Shown here: piece after piece, positions 54,205 to 61,734 of the stretch
Layout of the letters: every line of letters begins with the position of its first letter
How positions within the stretch are numbered: the first letter of the stretch is position 1
Source: VXRD01 sp965242535
Lineage (GTDB): Bacteria > Latescibacterota > UBA2968
DNA: 64,000 nt
NCBI GenBank assembly: GCA_965242535.1
Contig: OZ251458.1
Location: 4,836,001-4,900,000, forward strand
Direction of reading: 5' to 3'
The notes under the pieces: generated by a model
Database searches by the model: none
What the model saw: the letters and a program-made list of their open reading frames with translations, nothing else
Told to the model about the DNA's origin: nothing
Translations under genes and position numbers: made by a program

Positions 54205-54535
54205 ATGTCAAGGGGAGAGGCGGGGAGACGGGAGAGGCGGGGAGACGGGAGACGGGAGAGGGAAGAGGGGAGGCGGGAGAAGCAATCGCAATCGTAGGGA
54301 CAGGCCCCTGTGCCTGTCCGAAGATACGAGGGGAGAGGCGCGGGAGACGGGAGACGGGAGACGGGAGAGGGAAGAAGCAATCGCAATCGTAGGGACAGGC
54401 CCCCGTGCCTGTCCGAAGATACGAGGGGAGAGGCGCGGGAGACGGGAGACGGGAGACGGGAGAGGGAAGAAGCAATCGCAATCGTAGGGACAGGCCCCTG
54501 TGCCTGTCCGAAGATACGACGGGAGACGGGAGTTT
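54205..54535. repeat. 95-bp tandem repeat with embedded REP palindromes
   Basis: Three REP palindromes start at 54298, 54393 and 54488, exactly 95 bases apart, each within a unit containing AGCAATCGCAATCGTA and GGGAGAC arrays. The unit is the same REP context seen singly at 24260 and 49870. The rest of the 54164-54884 gap shows no gene. Confidence 0.85.
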
Positions 54536-54884
54536 AGATGCGAGAAGTACGACAGGGTACAACTGGCGACGGTCTGTTCAAATGGACAAAAACAAGTCCG
54601 GTGGCGTTATTGACCAACACGTTTTCAGCACATGCTTATACTATGTTAGAACCTGGATTTTTCAATCTGCTTGTGTTGTTATGTCGATAGCGGTAAATTG
54701 ATGTAGGAGAAACGTATTGTCCCGCGTTTCGGCGCGAATACTCGGGACGGGTTGCCGGCGATAGCGTCTGCGTGTTGTCCGGCAGGCGCACGCATTGAGA
54801 TGGCGGCGGCCAGGTTGAGAAGTCCCCGTTATTTGGATCGAGTTTATCACCTGTTTGCAAATCACCTTTTCGATGGAGTTTGTT

Positions 54885-55874
54885 ATGACGCGCACGCATT
54901 TTCTTTTTTTTATCGCCGCGGTGCTCTGCCTTTCCTGCGGCGAGGGGCGAGAGGGTGTGCAGACGCAGAGTTTGATTATTGCGACTGCCACGCCCGGAGG
55001 CACGTATTATCCAGTGGGGGTCGCATTGGGTACGACCATCACGCAGCGGTTGCAACCCAAAATCGTGGCTTCGGCCATCAATTCCGCGGGGTCGGGCGAG
55101 AATATTCAGATGTTGCTCAACCGCGAGGCGCATTTGGCGATTTTGCAGGGGTTGTTCGGCGAGATGGCGTATCGGGGGCAGGGCACGTATCGGGGCCAGC
55201 CGATTCGGGAAATCCGCGCCATTGCGATGCTGTGGGAAAATGTCGAGCATTTTGTGCTGCGCGCATCCGATGCCGAGACGGGTACGATTGACGATCTGAA
55301 AAACCTCGGGCACAAGTACGCCATTGGCAAGCGCGGGAGTGGGACCGAAGGCGCGACTCGGGCCATTCTCGAGGCCCTGGGCATTTCTCCGAATGAGGAT
55401 TTTACGGCTGAGTATTTGGGGTATAGCCCGTCTGCTCAAGCCATGATCGACGGGCGCATTGCAGGGGCCACGCTTTCGGCCGGGCCGCCGGTTGCGGCTG
55501 TGACGCAGGCATTTGCCCAACTCGGCGCGGACGGGGTCGCCGTGCTCGCGTTTGGGGACGACCACCTCCGCGCCATCCAAAAATCGTTTCCGGTGTGGAC
55601 GCGCTACACCATTCCGGCGAATACGTATCCCGGCCAGTCCGAAGCGATTGCGACCATCGCGCAACCCAATTTCTTGGCGTGCAGAGCCGATTTGCCCGAA
55701 GACGTGGTGTACGAGATCACCAAGACCATTTACGAAAATTTGACGGAGATTCAAAATATCCACAAAGCCACGCTCGCCATGTCGCTCGAAAAAGCCACGG
55801 CGGGCCTGTCCATTCCCCTGCACGCGGGGGCGGTGCGTTATTATCGGGAAAAGGGATTGGATATTGAGCAGTGA
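54885..55874 (+). CDS. TAXI-family TRAP transporter solute-binding lipoprotein
   Basis: A 329-residue periplasmic binding protein. The lipoprotein signal ends in CLSC near residue 15. The TAXI family is recognised from IATATPGGTYYPVGVALGTTI, NSAGSGENIQMLLNREAHLAILQG, YAIGKRGSGTEGATRAIL and the C-terminal YYREKG. It should deliver an organic acid or amino acid to the DctQM permease. GGAG lies 6 bases before the ATG at 54885. The permease gene lies 1.4 kb downstream on the same strand; the intervening DNA carries repeats and a toxin-antitoxin pair, an unusual separation for this transporter. Confidence 0.9.
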   Translation: MTRTHFLFFIAAVLCLSCGEGREGVQTQSLIIATATPGGTYYPVGVALGTTITQRLQPKIVASAINSAGSGENIQMLLNREAHLAILQGLFGEMAYRGQGTYRGQPIREIRAIAMLWENVEHFVLRASDAETGTIDDLKNLGHKYAIGKRGSGTEGATRAILEALGISPNEDFTAEYLGYSPSAQAMIDGRIAGATLSAGPPVAAVTQAFAQLGADGVAVLAFGDDHLRAIQKSFPVWTRYTIPANTYPGQSEAIATIAQPNFLACRADLPEDVVYEITKTIYENLTEIQNIHKATLAMSLEKATAGLSIPLHAGAVRYYREKGLDIEQ

Positions 55875-56180
55875 GGCGGAGAGGCGGGAGACGGGAGACG
55901 GGAGAGGGAAGGCGTAAAAGGCAAGAGGCAAGAAGGCCATCCACCCAAGCGGTCAGTGGTCAATTATCTCGCTCCGTCCCCATCAACACGTAGGGACAGG
56001 CCCCTGTGCCTGTCCGAAGATACGAGGAGAGGCGGGGAGACGGGAGACGGGAGAGGGAAGGCGTAAAAGGCAAGAGGCGAGAGGCAAGAGGCAAGGGGCA
56101 AGAAGGCCATCCACCCAAGCGGTCAGTGGTCCGTTATCTCGCCCCGTCCCCATCAACACGTGGGGACAGGCCCTCGTGCC
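55875..56180. repeat. Approximately 170-bp direct duplication with 7-bp units and REP
   Basis: Two copies of a segment containing AAGGCCATCCACCCAAGCGG and CCGTCCCCATCAACACGT lie about 170 bases apart (near 55925 and 56104), each ending in a REP palindrome. The second palindrome is split by family A copy 4. GGGAGAC and GCAAGAG units precede each copy. Confidence 0.75.
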
Positions 56181-56586
56181 ATCTGTACCAACTAAATATT
56201 CTGTAAATTAAGTTATTCTCAATTTTGATACGCATAACTCAGCACCGCCATTGCTCGCTTGTCTAAAGCGTTTGGTCCTAAAGCATCGTGGGTTGCCTTC
56301 GATGCCTTCGGCGACCTACTTTTTGTCAACAGCAACAAAAAGTAGGCAAAAAATGCCGCTCTCATGCGCCGAGGGGCTAGCACAGCGCAAAGCGCTTTTG
56401 TAATCGCACGACATGAGTCAGCCTGCAAAGTGGATTGCAACAAAGATGTGGGTTGCGAGACGGACTTGCGCGCTGTGCGTGATGGCTTTGTTTGATGGGC
56501 TTTTGCGATGGCACGTTTGGCGATGGCTTCTTTGAAGGACAGTGGAATAGCAAAGCGATCCCGATAATGAATGAGTTGGGACAGAT
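56181..56586 (+). mobile_element. Family A element, copy 4, with 12-bp target duplication
   Basis: A 406-bp copy with ends ATCTGTACCAACT and AGTTGGGACAGAT. It splits a REP palindrome: GGCCCTCGTGCC on the left (56169-56180) and GGCCCCCGTGCC on the right (56587-56598), a 12-bp target duplication with one mismatch. It lacks the MITE found in copy 1 and so gives the empty site. No gene lies inside. Confidence 0.8.
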
Positions 56587-56648
56587 GGCCCCCGTGCCTG
56601 TCCACAATGTAAGATGAGATAAACCGATGGAGATTGACGAGGTTCGCT

Positions 56649-56882
56649 GTGAAATTTGATCGCATCACATTTGATCCCAAAATAATGGGTGGACGTGCGT
56701 GTATTCGCGGCATGCGCGTCACGGTTTCCCTGTTGGTCAATCTGGTCGCAAATCGCATGTCCACAGAAGAGATCATCAACGTCTATCCCTACGTGGAAGC
56801 CGAAGACATTGAACAGGCTCTGCGATATGCCGCATGGCTCGCCGAAGAATCCGTCCATCCACTCGAGGCCGCTACCCCGTGA
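56649..56882 (+). CDS. DUF433 antitoxin-like protein
   Basis: A 77-residue protein starting at GTG with GAGG 6 bases upstream. The family start is evident in FDRITFDPKIMGGRACIRG, with the following helix-turn-helix-like MRVTVSLLVNLVANRMSTEEI. DUF433 proteins are found as partners of PIN-like DUF5615 toxins. It overlaps the DUF5615 gene by 4 bases as GTGA. The TTG further upstream at 56634 is less likely as start. Confidence 0.85.
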   Translation: MKFDRITFDPKIMGGRACIRGMRVTVSLLVNLVANRMSTEEIINVYPYVEAEDIEQALRYAAWLAEESVHPLEAATP

Positions 56883-57244
56883 ACTTCCTCGCCGACATGG
56901 GTATATCACCTCACACCGTTTCTTTTTTGCAATCGCAGGGATACGATTCGGTTCATCTGATTGACCAACAACTCGAGCGGTTGCCAGATGTGGACATTTT
57001 TACAAAAGCACATCGCGAATCGCGCATCATCTTGACCCACGATTTGGACTTTGGCGATATTCTTGCCGCTACGCGATCTATCCTTCCTAGTGTGATCGTC
57101 TTTCGCCTCCGAAACATGGCCCCGCAAAACGTGAACAAGTATCTTCTAGCGATTCTCAACCAGCATCAAAGTAGTTTAATACGAGGTGCTATTATCAGTG
57201 TCACCGAGGGTCAAATCCGCAAGCGTCATCTGCCGATCACTTGA
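56879..57244 (+). CDS. DUF5615 PIN-like toxin candidate
   Basis: A 121-residue protein starting at a GTG that overlaps the DUF433 stop. It has the PIN-like pattern of acidic residues: Asp near residue 5 in FLADMGIS, a D-x-D-FGD cluster in THDLDFGDIL, and a C-terminal GAIISVTEGQIRKR. Proteins of this type are predicted RNases neutralised by the DUF433 partner. The pair is inserted between the TAXI binding-protein gene and its permease. Confidence 0.83.
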   Translation: MNFLADMGISPHTVSFLQSQGYDSVHLIDQQLERLPDVDIFTKAHRESRIILTHDLDFGDILAATRSILPSVIVFRLRNMAPQNVNKYLLAILNQHQSSLIRGAIISVTEGQIRKRHLPIT

Positions 57245-57311
57245 TCTCATCTCCACTCACACCGCTTCTTCCTCCATCACTTCCCAAAGCGACTCGTAGG
57301 TAGACCGCCAC

Positions 57312-59228
57312 ATGCAAAAACCTCCTGAAACCCAATCCCGCGATGTCGAACGGGACTTCAGCGGCGAGGGGAGTGCGGCGCAGCGCGTGCTCGTTGGGCC
57401 GCATCGCATGGTCGTCGTTGTCGTGGGCGTCTGTTTGTCTCTGTTTCACTTGTGGAGCAATACGCTGGGCGTTTTGCCCGAATTGCAGCGCAACGCGGCG
57501 CATTACGCGCTCATTTTGTTCTTGGGCTATTTGCTGTATCCCGTCTCCAAACGCCATGCCGCGCGCGCGCTGGTCGTGGATTACGTTTTGGCGGGCCTGT
57601 CGCTGGTGGCCGCGCTGTATCTCGTGTTTTTTGAAGACGCGCTGCACGCCCGCAACGAAGTGCCGAATACGGCGGATCTCATCTTTGCGGGCCTCGCGAT
57701 TCTCCTGTTGCTCGAAATTACCCGCCGCACGAGCGGTCTTTTCATCCCGGTGCTCGCACTGGGATTTCTCGCGTACGCGCTTTTTTGGGGGCGGTATTTG
57801 CCCGGGATTTGGGCGTTTCCGGGGGTGTCGCTTCCGCGCTTGCTCTATCGCATGTACTTCGCGCCCGATGGGATTTTTGGAACGATTGCGACCATTTCAT
57901 CGACTTTTGTGGCCCTGTTTGTGCTGTTTGGCGCGTTTCTTTTGCGGTCGGGCGCAGGGGATTTTATGATCCGCTTGGCACTCGCCCTGCTCGGGCGAAC
58001 CGTGGGCGGGCCGGCGAAAATGGCGGTGTTTGCCAGCGGCATGCTCGGCTCGATTTCGGGAAGTGCGGTGGCGAATACGGTCGGGTCCGGGTCCCTCACC
58101 ATTCCGATGATGAAACGCACGGGCTTCTCGCCCACCTTCTCGGGCGCGGTGGAGGCCGCGGCTTCTACGGGTGGGCAACTCATGCCGCCGATTATGGGCG
58201 CGGGCGCGTTCATCATGAGCCAGTGGACGCAAATTCCCTATCTCACCATCGTCGCGGTCTCCTTTCTCCCCGCGCTCATCTATTTTTTGAGCGTGGTCTT
58301 TTTCATCCATTTTCGCGCGCGAAAGCGGGGGATCGCCCCTTTGTCCGATGCGGAAATCCCGAACATCCGCGAAACCCTGCGCGAAGGTTGGCATTTTGCC
58401 ATTCCCATCGCCGTGCTCGTGGGGATGCTCATTTACGGATTTACCCCCACGTACGCGGCGGCCGTTGGCACGGCGAGCATCGTGGTCGCGAGTTGGTTGA
58501 ACGAAAACACGCGCATGACCTTCCGCGCTGTGGTTGACGCCCTCGCCCTAGGCGCGCAAAACATGGTCGCGACGGGCATTATTCTCCTGTGTGCGGGGAT
58601 CATCGTCGGGGTCGTGCTGATGGTCGGCATCGGCATCAAATTCTCGTTGCTGATCTCGGCGATCGCCGGAAGCAGTGTGCTCATCACGGTCGTGCTCATC
58701 GCCATCGCGTCCCTGATTTTGGGCATGGGCCTTCCGGTGACGGCGTCTTATATCGTGCTCGCGGTGCTCGCCGCGCCCGCGCTGACCGATTTGGGGGTGA
58801 GTCTCATCGCGGCGCACCTGCTGATTTTTTGGTACTCGCAAGACGCCAATGTCACGCCGCCGGTTTGCCTCGCCGCGTATTCCGCTGCGGGCATCGCAGG
58901 GGCCAATCCACTGCGGACGGGCTTTGAATCGTGGCGCATTGCCAAGGCGATTTACTTCGTCCCCCTGCTCTTTTGCTACACGCCCATCCTGTTTGAAGGG
59001 GAACTCTGGCGCGTCATCGAAACCGCGATAGCCACGCTTCTCGGCCTGCTATCCTTTGCCGCCGCGTCCGAGGGGTTTCACATGAGAATGCTAACCGTCC
59101 TGCACCGCATCCCGTTTTTGATCGCCGCCGCGCTCTTGCTTTGGCCGTCGTGGCAATGCCACGCTATCGGCGCGACGATGTTGCTCGTTTTGACGGCTGT
59201 GCAAAAACGCGAAAACAATCGCGGATGA
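57312..59228 (+). CDS. TRAP transporter fused permease (DctQM, TAXI type)
   Basis: A 638-residue protein with about 17 hydrophobic segments. The N-terminal four (about residues 30-150) form the DctQ part and the rest the DctM part. Family signatures include FASGMLGSISGSAVANTVGSG, GAVEAAASTGGQLMPPIMGAGAF and LGMGLPVTASYIVLAVLAAPAL. It is the sodium-driven permease for the TAXI binding protein encoded at 54885. The ribosome site is weak and the start at 57312 is the first Met of the frame, 67 bases after the toxin gene, so its expression may depend on upstream transcription. Confidence 0.9.
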   Translation: MQKPPETQSRDVERDFSGEGSAAQRVLVGPHRMVVVVVGVCLSLFHLWSNTLGVLPELQRNAAHYALILFLGYLLYPVSKRHAARALVVDYVLAGLSLVAALYLVFFEDALHARNEVPNTADLIFAGLAILLLLEITRRTSGLFIPVLALGFLAYALFWGRYLPGIWAFPGVSLPRLLYRMYFAPDGIFGTIATISSTFVALFVLFGAFLLRSGAGDFMIRLALALLGRTVGGPAKMAVFASGMLGSISGSAVANTVGSGSLTIPMMKRTGFSPTFSGAVEAAASTGGQLMPPIMGAGAFIMSQWTQIPYLTIVAVSFLPALIYFLSVVFFIHFRARKRGIAPLSDAEIPNIRETLREGWHFAIPIAVLVGMLIYGFTPTYAAAVGTASIVVASWLNENTRMTFRAVVDALALGAQNMVATGIILLCAGIIVGVVLMVGIGIKFSLLISAIAGSSVLITVVLIAIASLILGMGLPVTASYIVLAVLAAPALTDLGVSLIAAHLLIFWYSQDANVTPPVCLAAYSAAGIAGANPLRTGFESWRIAKAIYFVPLLFCYTPILFEGELWRVIETAIATLLGLLSFAAASEGFHMRMLTVLHRIPFLIAAALLLWPSWQCHAIGATMLLVLTAVQKRENNRG

Positions 59229-59253
59229 ACGCGGATGAAAAAAAATAAAAATG

Positions 59254-59279
59254 GGGCAGGCATTTGGGGATGCCTGCCC
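59254..59279 (-). terminator. Rho-independent terminator of the DASS gene
   Basis: GGGCAGGCAT and ATGCCTGCCC form a 10-bp stem around TTGGGG. On the minus strand it is followed by CATTTTTATTTTTTTT. It also lies between convergent genes and may stop the permease transcript. Confidence 0.82.
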
Positions 59280-59308
59280 TTTGTGCGTCGATCTGCGATC
59301 GTTTTTGT

Positions 59309-60820
59309 CTAATGAATCGTCGCCCAGTCGGGCATCGCGCCGAGGTCGATGTCCAGCACCACATGGCCGATGGTCGCTATCGCGAGGGTAATCAGCAACG
59401 ATCCCACCACGTTCAACACCACACCCACGCGGGCCATGTCGCGCATGGATACGCGGTCTGTGCCGAACGCGATCGCATTGGGCGGGGTCGCCACGGGCAG
59501 CATGAACGCGCAGGAACACGACAAGGTCGCGGGGATCATCAGCAACAGGGGATTGGCATTCACCGCAACGGCCAACGATGCCAAGACCGGGAGAAACATT
59601 TCCGCGGTCGCGGTGTTCGACGTCAATTCGGTCAAAAAGGTCATCATCGCGCACAGGCTGCCGACCAAGACCAGGGGATGCACATCGCCCAAAATTTTCA
59701 ACTGCTGCGCGCACCAAAGCGACAAGCCGGACGAGATGAACCCACTCGCCAGCGCGAACCCGCCGCCGATCAGCAACGCGATGTGCCAGGGCAATTTGCC
59801 CGCGGTTTGCCAGTCCATCACGCGCCCGCCCGTGCCATCGCGCGCCGGAATGACGAACAGGACCAAGGCCATCGCCATGGCGACCGACCCATCGGTCATC
59901 AACTCGGCGGATTCAAAAAGCTGCGACCAGCCCGGCAGGATCCAATCGCCGATTTGAGCAGGCCGGCGCGACAACCACAACAGGGCCAGCAACGCGAAAT
60001 CGGCCAGCACGATTTTCTCGGCAAACGACATCGGTCCCAGTTCGGCGTATTGCGTCTGCACCGCGGTCGAGTCGATATCCTCGCCGCGCCCGCGGATGCC
60101 AAACGCCACGCACAGCACGGCCCACGCACACAGGAGCATCGCGCACGACAAGGGCAGGGCGAATGCGAACCACGTCGCAAACGAAATTTCGGGGGCTTGT
60201 GGAAAGTGGATGGCTAAAATCCGCGCAAACGACAAGTTGGGCGGCGTGCCCACGAGCGTTGCAAATCCCCCGATCGACGCCGCATAAGCCACGCCCAAAA
60301 ACACAGCCGTGCCAAATGCGCGGTAGGCCGCGTGCTGTTCCTCCATCTTGACCACGATGGCCATGGCAATGGGCACCATCATCATCGTCGTCGCGGTGTT
60401 GGAAATCCACATGGACAAAAACGCCGTTGCCAGCATGAATCCCGTCAGGATACAGCGCGGACATCCGCCGAAAACGAGCAACAAGCGCAGGGCGATGCGC
60501 CTGTGCAAATTCCAACGTTGCATCGCCAACGCGACCATAAAGCCGCCGACGAACAAGAAAATGATGTGGTTAAAATACAGCGGCGCGACCTCCTTGCCGC
60601 TCATAATCCCCAGCAGGGGAAAGAGCGCCACGGGCAACAGCGCGGTGGCCGCGAGGGGCACGGCCTCGGTCATCCACCAAATCGCCATCCAACAAGCCGC
60701 CCCTGCGGTCAGGGTCACTTCGGGTTTGCCCGGCTCGAGGTCGCCAAAAACCGCGAATCCCAGCCCGATCACCGGGCCGAGCCACAGGCCCCAGCGTTCC
60801 AATTTTCGCCCACGCGACAT
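59309..60820 (-). CDS. DASS (SLC13) family sodium-coupled anion transporter
   Basis: A 503-residue protein with about 12 hydrophobic segments. The two SNT motifs of the divalent anion:sodium symporter family are present, SNTATT near residue 140 and TSNTAT near residue 406, together with the sodium/substrate loop LVGTPPN and VATPPNAIAFG. It probably imports C4-dicarboxylates or sulfate; sulfate handling would suit a sulfatase-rich genome, but sequence alone cannot decide. GGGGGG lies 6 bases before the ATG. It is monocistronic with its own terminator. Confidence 0.88.
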   Translation of the reverse strand: MSRGRKLERWGLWLGPVIGLGFAVFGDLEPGKPEVTLTAGAACWMAIWWMTEAVPLAATALLPVALFPLLGIMSGKEVAPLYFNHIIFLFVGGFMVALAMQRWNLHRRIALRLLLVFGGCPRCILTGFMLATAFLSMWISNTATTMMMVPIAMAIVVKMEEQHAAYRAFGTAVFLGVAYAASIGGFATLVGTPPNLSFARILAIHFPQAPEISFATWFAFALPLSCAMLLCAWAVLCVAFGIRGRGEDIDSTAVQTQYAELGPMSFAEKIVLADFALLALLWLSRRPAQIGDWILPGWSQLFESAELMTDGSVAMAMALVLFVIPARDGTGGRVMDWQTAGKLPWHIALLIGGGFALASGFISSGLSLWCAQQLKILGDVHPLVLVGSLCAMMTFLTELTSNTATAEMFLPVLASLAVAVNANPLLLMIPATLSCSCAFMLPVATPPNAIAFGTDRVSMRDMARVGVVLNVVGSLLITLAIATIGHVVLDIDLGAMPDWATIH

Positions 60821-60899
60821 ATATCCCCCCGATCACGGTTTTGGAAAGCGCGACAATATATATCAGAAACCGAAAAAAGAAAGCGCGCAGTCGCACGCC

Positions 60900-61012
60900 A
60901 AAATTTGGGAACTTTCCCCATGTCTAAAACGTAAAAGCACTATGCGACAAAGCGAGTCGCATGATATCGGCGTTGACTTTTATACCCCGGCTAAGTCAGC
61001 GCCGTTTTTTTT
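60900..61012 (+). ncRNA. Candidate small RNA ending in a strong terminator
   Basis: No plus-strand gene precedes this, yet two stems lie in series. ATGCGAC/GTCGCAT (60942-60962) is followed by CGGCGTTGACTT pairing with AAGTCAGCGCCG (60968-61004) and eight T (61005-61012). The arrangement is that of a structured RNA with an intrinsic terminator. The 5' end is not defined, since no clear promoter was found between the DASS start and 60940. The downstream small-protein gene is convergent and has its own terminator. Confidence 0.4.
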
Positions 61013-61092
61013 CATCCCGCACGATGCGTCCGAATTTTTTTGGAGTCCGCAACGCGGTAATTCCTCTCCCGACCCATGCCTCTTTTTTGTAC

Positions 61093-61117
61093 AAAAAAAC
61101 TCCCGCGCCGGGGAGTT
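61093..61117 (-). terminator. Rho-independent terminator of the 58-residue protein gene
   Basis: AACTCCC and GGGAGTT form a stem with a GC-rich loop; seven T follow on the minus strand. Confidence 0.78.
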
Positions 61118-61146
61118 GATCTGCATTGCCCTTCCTTTCTCTATCC

Positions 61147-61323
61147 TCACTTATTGGACTGCCAGCCGAGCGGGAACCGTCGCTCTTGCAAAACGCGCTT
61201 GGCTTTGTCTTTTTCTCCGCGCTCGATAAATCCGAGCAAAGACCGCACATCATCCGCGCTGTAAATCCAATGCGTTTGATCGGGATTCAATTCGTAACGC
61301 GGATCGACGCATTCGGTACGCAT
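61147..61323 (-). CDS. Small protein of 58 residues, unknown
   Basis: An ATG with AAAGGAGG 5 bases upstream encodes a compact soluble protein with one aromatic-rich strand (PDQTHWIYSADD) and a charged helix (IERGEKDKAKRVLQERR). A terminator follows at 61093. A strong promoter lies at 61509-61537, with an intrinsic terminator between that promoter and this gene, which could be an attenuator. I do not recognise the family. Confidence 0.6.
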   Translation of the reverse strand: MRTECVDPRYELNPDQTHWIYSADDVRSLLGFIERGEKDKAKRVLQERRFPLGWQSNK

Positions 61324-61445
61324 ATCGCCTCCTTTCTCTTTTGTGATGAATCGCTCAACATCGGTTGCGAAAATACCCAAGCGGTGTTACGCCCGCGTTT
61401 CCGTCCAGTGACAATCGCGTGGAGTACGCGCTGTTTTTTTAACGC

Positions 61446-61488
61446 AAAAAAGCCTTCAAGGGGTCCCTCCCGATCCCCTCGAAGGCTT
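61446..61488 (-). terminator. Intrinsic terminator right after a promoter (attenuator or sRNA end)
   Basis: AAGCCTTC...GAAGGCTT with an inner AGGGGT/ATCCCCT pairing, followed by six T on the minus strand. It begins about 14 bases downstream of the expected start site of the promoter at 61509-61537. Confidence 0.7.
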
Positions 61489-61508
61489 GGATTGCGAACT
61501 GCGCGGTT

Positions 61509-61537
61509 ATGATAAGACGCCAAAATAGGCATGTCAA
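61509..61537 (-). promoter_or_regulatory. Near-consensus sigma70 promoter
   Basis: TTGACA (61532-61537), exactly 17 bases, TATCAT (61509-61514), minus strand. The expected start is near 61502. It directs transcription into the terminator at 61446-61488 and then towards the 58-residue protein gene. Confidence 0.65.
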
Positions 61538-61538
61538 C

Positions 61539-61612
61539 AAAAAAAGCGGGTCGCCCAGGGAGTGCTCTATTTATCGGGAGGGAGAAATAAACAGAGACAT
61601 GGGGCAACCCGC
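61539..61612 (-). terminator. Long-stem terminator after the sulfatase gene
   Basis: GCGGGTCGCCC (61546-61556) pairs with GGGCAACCCGC (61602-61612), with an inner CTCTATTTAT/ATAAACAGAG stem. Seven T follow on the minus strand and overlap the -35 side of the next promoter. It should end the sulfatase transcript. Confidence 0.7.
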
Positions 61613-61734
61613 TATGTGGAAAACATACCCAACTCGAGGTGAAACGTCAAGGGTTGAACGAAATTTTTTTGCCATTCGCTCGGGATTTGGATATCAAAAC
61701 CCACCCGATAGCGAGAACTGACAACGGCTTCACC

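Noticed and set aside
54205..54535. Possible CRISPR array, because of regularly spaced palindromic units
   Set aside because: The 95-bp units are direct duplications including the would-be spacers; there are no unique spacers and no cas genes.
54636..55940. 434-residue minus-strand frame over the TAXI gene
   Set aside because: Antisense to a clear TAXI binding protein; no start signal and no recognisable domain.
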